Assembly: GCA_030374765.1 (NCBI GenBank)
Contig: JARGXX010000002.1
Location: forward strand, 1,302,001 to 1,366,000
Origin: Agarophyton chilense
Lineage: Eukaryota; Rhodophyta; Florideophyceae; Gracilariales; Gracilariaceae
Length of the DNA stretch: 64,000 nt
Direction of reading: 5' to 3'
The notes beneath the pieces are model-generated. The model saw only the letters and a program-made list of their open reading frames with translations, ran no database searches and was not told the DNA's origin. The position numbers were made by a program, and so were the translations under genes. This document shows, in pieces, positions 61,901 to 64,000 of the stretch (positions are counted from its first letter, which is position 1; each line of letters begins with the position of its first letter).

Positions 61901-64000
61901 GACAGAATCCTTAAGAGATTTGAAAGTTTCCGTTTGAACGGGGGTTAAGGGGTCCAGTTTTTATGGTTGGCCTTTCCGCAAAAGCGCGTTTAAAGGTGCA
62001 GCCTTGTCCGCAAAGTGCGGGATGAATCGTCGGTAGACGTTTGCTAGTCCCAGAAAGGAACGATGCTTGGTTTGCGTCCGCGGTTCTTTAGCCTCTTTGA
62101 GTGACTTAACACGAGTCTCCTCGATTGTAACACGTCCTGGACGGATAACATGGCCGAGATACTTCACTTTGTTGGTGAAGAAGTCACATTTCTTCAACTT
62201 AAGAGTGACACCCGCATCTCGAAGCGTGGTCATTAAATCCCTCACATGAGTGAGATATTTGTCCAGAGTATCTGAGAAGACGATTATGTCATCCAGATAG
62301 ACCAGGCAGGTACGCCATTGGAAGCGGGCCAATAGGGTGCCGATGGCTCGCTGGAAAGTAGCGGGGGCGTTCTTAAGACCAAAAGGCATCCGTTTGAAAC
62401 GGTAGAGACCGGAGTGACACGCGAAAGTGGTCTTATCCTGGTCTTGCTTCCTTACCGGAACTTTCCAGTATTCCCAATTGGCGTCCAGGGTTGTAAAGAC
62501 TGTGGCGGTGCCCAGCGAGTCAATGTTATCGTCCACTGTTGGGATTGGATACACGTCCTTGACGGTGACGGCATTCAACCGACGGTAGTCGACTCAAAAC
62601 CTCCAGGAACCATCCTGCTTTGGAGCCAGTACTAATGGAGAAGCCCACGGCGACTGAGCCGGTTCAATGACTCCTGCTCGAAGCATTTTATCCACTTGTG
62701 CCTTTTCCTCCGGGCGTGCGGCGGGTCCGGCACGGTATGGGTGCTGAGAGATGGGTCGGGTGTCCGGTAACAAATCAATCCGGTGTTCCGTAGTGGCAAT
62801 CTCACCAAGGGAGCCGTCCCACATAGTGGTAAAGTCCCTTAAAAGTTCTCGCAATCGATGGCGGTGTGACTCCGGGACGTGGCTGAGATCCAGGTCCTCG
62901 AGCTCTTGGACTGGATCGGGGCGGTCACCACTCGTTGAAACGGGCTGCATCCCTGATGTTACAGGTTGAACCCCGGGTACCGGCAATGAAACGGGTTCCG
63001 GGCTGTCCCCCTTTTTAGAGTGAACGAGTCCGAGAACGTCAGTTGCGTTCAGCTTTGTCGGCACCATAGCGATGGGGTGCGGCATGACGGACCCTATCAC
63101 TTGGTTCTTCACCAGATACTGGGGTACAGTCCCTAGACTGGCAATCAGCACGTGAAACGGTTGGTTTGGCTCCACATGGACGATTCCATTTTCAATTGCG
63201 AGGGTGTGCCTGACATACAGTAACGACAATGGTTGCAAGACCCGGTGTCCGTGTTGACGGGAGGTTACTTTCACCATCATTTGGGACTCAGGCGGGACGC
63301 ACAACGACGCTGCGACGCGGAGCTTATTAGATTTACGGTTATCCGGTTCAGGTTCCTGTGCTGCCGGTAGCTGAACATGCTTCTTCGTGGCACGCCTAAG
63401 CGGACGACGAACAATCGAAGTGGACGATCCATCCTCCATCTCGACACGCCGTTGGCAGGGGAAGATCGCTTCGACGAAGCGGTCGCAAAAGTCGCAACCC
63501 AAGATGACTGGGGCGGCTAATTTCCGACATACGACGAAGTCGAGTTTCACCACGCGAGCGCCAACGCGGACTACCAGTTCTATGAACCCCAACGTATCCA
63601 ACGGCTTATTGTTCGCGTCAGCGACCTCTGGGACGTGGTCGCCGCAGATCCTAGACTGCAAAGCAGGCGGTAACACTTCCTCCACGACAAAGTTCGGACC
63701 GGCACCGGTGTCTAAGACGGTAAGGTGTCGCACCATGAACTGGGGTGAAAGGCCAAGGTCAGCATAGACCTTGTAGTTTCTCTTGGCCATCACCAGAACT
63801 CTATCCGGGAACCGGTTATGGGGAACACGTTTCCACGGACGACGCAGAGCACTAAAGTGTTCCGAGTTCACGTCATTGACGGCCTCTTTCCTTGAAAGGA
63901 TTTTGACCGGGGAGCGAGGCTTGGACGCCTCGGGCGCCGTTGACCTCGACTCTGAGGGCGCCCCTCCTTGAGAGGAGACTCCCACATTTAGTTTTTCTGG
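58979..64000 (-). pseudogene. Outer chromovirus gag-pol, single frame with four stops, truncated by the window
   Basis: One reading frame runs from the right edge to the stop at 58979 with only four nonsense codons: TGA at 62594-62596, TAA at 61961-61963, TAA at 60419-60421 and TGA at 59630-59632. Domains in order: protease 'VLDTGAGPNF'; RT with an intact 'CLVYLDDIIVF'; RNase H 'VDTDASDYQVGC'; integrase HHCC, 'VAIDILGPF', 'LLSDNGRMF' and 'NGQAERFNRIL'; a linker of Pro/Ser/Thr-rich sequence; and a chromodomain 'ILEHSYHPKGYIQYLVRWYG' followed by 'DEPIEHLPRSK'. The frame is still open at 64000, so gag and protease were probably translated together. The TGA at 62594 sits inside a conserved RT block (before 'VDYRRLNAVTV'). 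Confidence 0.9.

Larger units (their letters stand above)
45233..64000 (-). mobile_element. Outer Ty3 chromovirus (runs off the right edge)
   Basis: Gag-pol lies on the minus strand (58979 to beyond 64000), an accessory ORF on the plus strand (46358-58619, split), and an LTR-like sequence at the left end. It is interrupted by the inner chromovirus at 47301-58039. RT, RNase H, integrase and a C-terminal chromodomain in this order identify a chromovirus. Its 5' LTR and most of gag are outside the window, so element length and target duplication cannot be seen. Confidence 0.85.

Overview
The window is eukaryotic nuclear DNA, most likely from a photosynthetic, intron-poor alga. A florideophyte-type red alga is my inference; no marker in the window proves it. 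The first gene looks plastid-targeted. Coding regions are mostly uninterrupted, and the introns that can be placed are short (about 85-130 nt, GT..AG, often GTACGT or GTAAGT donors). There is a nuclear-type tRNA-Glu gene, and genes for endomembrane proteins (ESCRT-III CHMP6, translocon-associated protein beta, AP-3 beta) sit beside a very large nested transposon island.

Layout. From 1 to about 27 kb is a gene-dense host region: a plastid SRPBCC/START-like protein; a small two-exon protein of unknown function; a CtlX-type amidinotransferase-fold hydrolase (minus strand); a 2,045-residue coiled-coil and acidic-repeat protein; CHMP6/Vps20; translocon-associated protein beta (minus, one intron); an RBM26/27-like RNA-binding protein; a poorly resolved region at 17.6-18.7 kb; a DUF1772 membrane protein; a secreted Gly-Asn/Pro-rich protein; tRNA-Glu(CUC); and the AP-3 beta adaptin. 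From 27.7 to 34.5 kb two paralogous four-exon minus-strand genes encode proteins with the topology of ionotropic glutamate receptors. Their middle part, introns included, is almost identical while the rest has diverged, which points to gene conversion.

From 35.3 kb to the end everything I can resolve is mobile DNA. In order: a Ty1/copia element (35331-42125) with both LTRs and a CATTT target duplication; a Tc1/mariner DD34E element (42252-44522) whose transposase is split by a 728-bp solo LTR; the start of a second, inverted Tc1 copy (44689-45232); and an outer Ty3 chromovirus that begins inside that copy and runs off the right edge. A second, inner chromovirus (47301-58039) has inserted into the outer one with a CTACT target duplication. 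The insertion point lies in an accessory ORF of the outer element.

The most interesting signal is in these elements. All three LTR retrotransposons, from two different superfamilies, carry an extra ORF on the strand opposite gag-pol, placed between the end of pol and the 3' LTR and reading away from that LTR. In the copia element the antisense ORF has the Cys...His...Asp pattern of a papain-fold peptidase. In the two chromoviruses it is a homologous protein of about 500-600 codons with no domain I recognise. All these elements are now damaged by stops, frameshifts or a changed catalytic residue (YLED in the inner reverse transcriptase), so the sequence records recent activity rather than intact machinery.
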